Shown here: piece by piece, positions 5,785 through 6,401 of the stretch | How positions within the stretch are numbered: the first letter of the stretch is position 1 | How the letters are laid out: every line of letters starts with the position of its first letter | From: UBA11606 sp039815945 | GTDB lineage: Bacteria > Actinomycetota > Acidimicrobiia > Acidimicrobiales > Aldehydirespiratoraceae | Direction of reading: 5' to 3' | DNA: 6,401 nt | Assembly (NCBI GenBank): GCA_039815945.1 | Contig: JBCBYI010000214.1 | Coordinates: 1-6,401, forward strand | Program-made: the position numbers and the translations under genes | Notes under the pieces: generated by a model | The model's database searches: none | What the model saw: the letters and a program-made list of their open reading frames with translations, nothing else | Told to the model about the DNA's origin: nothing

Positions 5785-6347
5785 GACTCGCTCCCTTCGT
5801 CGTCGGCCGAGCGGCCGGTGAGGGTCAAGAAGACGTCGTCGAGGGTGGGGCGGGCCAAACCGACCTCGTCGATCGGAATGTCGGCTTCCTCGATCGCCCG
5901 CAGCACGGCCCGCAGCGAGACCGACCCGTCGGCGACCGGCGCACGGAGCTTCCCGGACTCCTCGTCGACGTCGATCTCGCCGTCGGCGAGTGGCTCGACG
6001 AGCGCGACCGCCTCGGCGAGCCGTCCGTCGAGCACGGTGACCTCGACTCGCTGGCTCCCGACCGACGCCTTCAACTCGTCGGCGGTGCCCCGCGCGATGG
6101 CACGACCCCGGTCGATGACGAGGATGTCGTCGGCGAGTTGATCCGCCTCCTCGAGGTACTGGGTGGTGAGCAACAGCGTGGTGCCGCCCCCCACGAGCTC
6201 GCGGATGACATCCCACAGCTCGAGCCGGCTCCGGGGATCGAGCCCGGTGGTCGGCTCGTCGAGGAACAGCACCGGCGGCTCGGCCACGAGCGAGCAGGCG
6301 AGATCGAGACGGCGCCGCATGCCGCCCGAGTAGCCCTTGACCGGCCG
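5781..6347 (-). CDS. ABC exporter ATP-binding protein, DrrA-like (C-terminal part; 5' end disrupted)
   Basis: About 188 residues of the ATPase partner of the adjacent permease are readable, roughly the C-terminal 60% of a DrrA-family protein. From the boundary, RPVKGYSGGM holds the ABC signature (YSGGM, in place of LSGGQ). Walker B and the D-loop follow as VLFLDEPTTGLD. The switch region TTQYLEEADQLAD has Gln where most ABC ATPases have the H-loop His, as I recall being typical of DrrA-like proteins. A C-terminal accessory domain runs to the TGA at 5781, overlapping the permease GTG start. Walker A and the Q-loop are not in the window. Upstream of the Arg codon at 6345-6347, the - strand frame stays open to the window edge but turns into a Ser/Asn/Arg-rich peptide unlike the family. 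The expected preceding sequence is on the other strand at 6349-6401. The GTG at 6383 is therefore not a start. The transporter pair is probably real and intact in the organism. Confidence 0.9.
   Translation of the reverse strand, partial: RPVKGYSGGMRRRLDLACSLVAEPPVLFLDEPTTGLDPRSRLELWDVIRELVGGGTTLLLTTQYLEEADQLADDILVIDRGRAIARGTADELKASVGSQRVEVTVLDGRLAEAVALVEPLADGEIDVDEESGKLRAPVADGSVSLRAVLRAIEEADIPIDEVGLARPTLDDVFLTLTGRSADDEGSES
5791..5797 (-). promoter_or_regulatory. Ribosome binding site fixing the permease GTG start
   Basis: On the - strand this is AAGGGAG, 6 nt upstream of the GTG at 5784 and inside the end of the ATPase gene. It supports the GTG start over longer in-frame alternatives. It contrasts with the divergent pair at 3145/3188, where no such site is present. 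Confidence 0.75.
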
Positions 6348-6348
6348 G
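6341..6348. repeat. CCGGCCGG palindrome at the ATPase breakpoint
   Basis: CCGGCCGG is its own reverse complement and sits where DrrA homology switches strand. Related GC words recur at 6349-6354 and near the window end (GGCCGGCGC from 6388, CGGCC at 6397-6401). Such short palindromes can seed template switching, fold-back reads or local inversion. Confidence 0.7.
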
Positions 6349-6401
6349 CGGGCCGACGAGTTGCTCGAGCGGTTCTCGCTCACCGAGGCCGGCGCACGGC
6401 C
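6349..6401 (+). pseudogene. Inverted fragment of the DrrA-like ATPase gene
   Basis: Read on the + strand in frame from 6349, this segment encodes RADELLERFSLTEAGAR followed by the first two bases of a Pro codon. That is the helical-domain sequence expected immediately before the RPVKGYSGG stretch of the ATPase, which is on the - strand ending at 6347. The reading frame, length and the Arg-Pro join all fit a single gene split by an inversion or fold-back. The - strand translation of the same bases has no family character. It is most likely a sequence or assembly rearrangement at the window end and should not be annotated as a separate gene. Confidence 0.8.

Noticed and set aside
5785..6216. 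Longer start for the permease at 6216
   Set aside because: The extension runs antiparallel to nothing but in another frame through the ATPase gene, is Arg-rich, and ignores the good ribosome binding site and GTGA overlap at 5784.
6196..6222. H-loop His replaced by Gln (TTQYLEEAD) as a sign of a dead ATPase
   Set aside because: Gln at this place is, to my knowledge, usual in DrrA-like exporter ATPases, and Walker B and the signature motif are intact.

Overview
This is a high-GC, densely packed bacterial window with strong C/G preference at third codon positions, no tRNA or rRNA, no insertion sequence and no phage gene. An F420-type luciferase-like oxidoreductase, a DrrAB-like ABC exporter, a Thr-linker M15 lipoprotein and at least one divergent gene pair that looks leaderless together point to an actinobacterium. 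A member of Acidimicrobiia is my best guess, but that is inference. Both ends are cut inside genes, so the window may be most or all of a metagenomic contig.

Layout, left to right. (1) 1-1311, + strand: the 3' part of a DEAD-box RNA helicase of the DeaD/CsdA type, with a C-terminal DbpA-like RNA-binding domain. (2) 1339-3145, - strand: a two-gene unit, a luciferase-like F420-dependent oxidoreductase followed 4 bp later by a secreted M15-family peptidase lipoprotein. The helicase and peptidase converge across 27 bp with no clear terminator. (3) 3146-3187: a 42-bp divergent spacer filled by a perfect 10-bp inverted repeat. Each arm holds the same -10-like hexamer exactly 8 nt from an ATG, so it reads as two mirror-image leaderless promoters. 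(4) 3188-4980, + strand: a D-2-hydroxyacid dehydrogenase-like protein overlapping by 4 bp (GTGA) an amidohydrolase-2 / lactonase-type protein. Both have a non-canonical residue at an expected catalytic position. (5) 4971-4993: a hairpin that contains both convergent stop codons. (6) 4984 to about 6347, - strand: an ABC-2 exporter permease and its ATPase, again coupled by a GTGA overlap.

The main anomaly is at the right end. The ATPase reads as a normal DrrA-family protein on the - strand only up to the Arg-Pro before its signature motif (about 6347). Beyond an 8-bp palindrome, the expected upstream protein sequence appears on the + strand (6349-6401). The last bases of the window stop just where that sequence would rejoin the already assembled gene. 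This looks like a fold-back chimera or a local inversion, so the apparent ATPase 5' end should not be trusted.

Functionally, the dehydrogenase and amidohydrolase probably work together on a hydroxy-acid or lactone substrate. The divergent oxidoreductase may share their control through the palindromic promoter. The exporter and helicase look like ordinary chromosomal neighbours. I see no defence system, CRISPR array or mobile element, and apart from the promoter architecture and the end rearrangement this is an ordinary chromosomal region.
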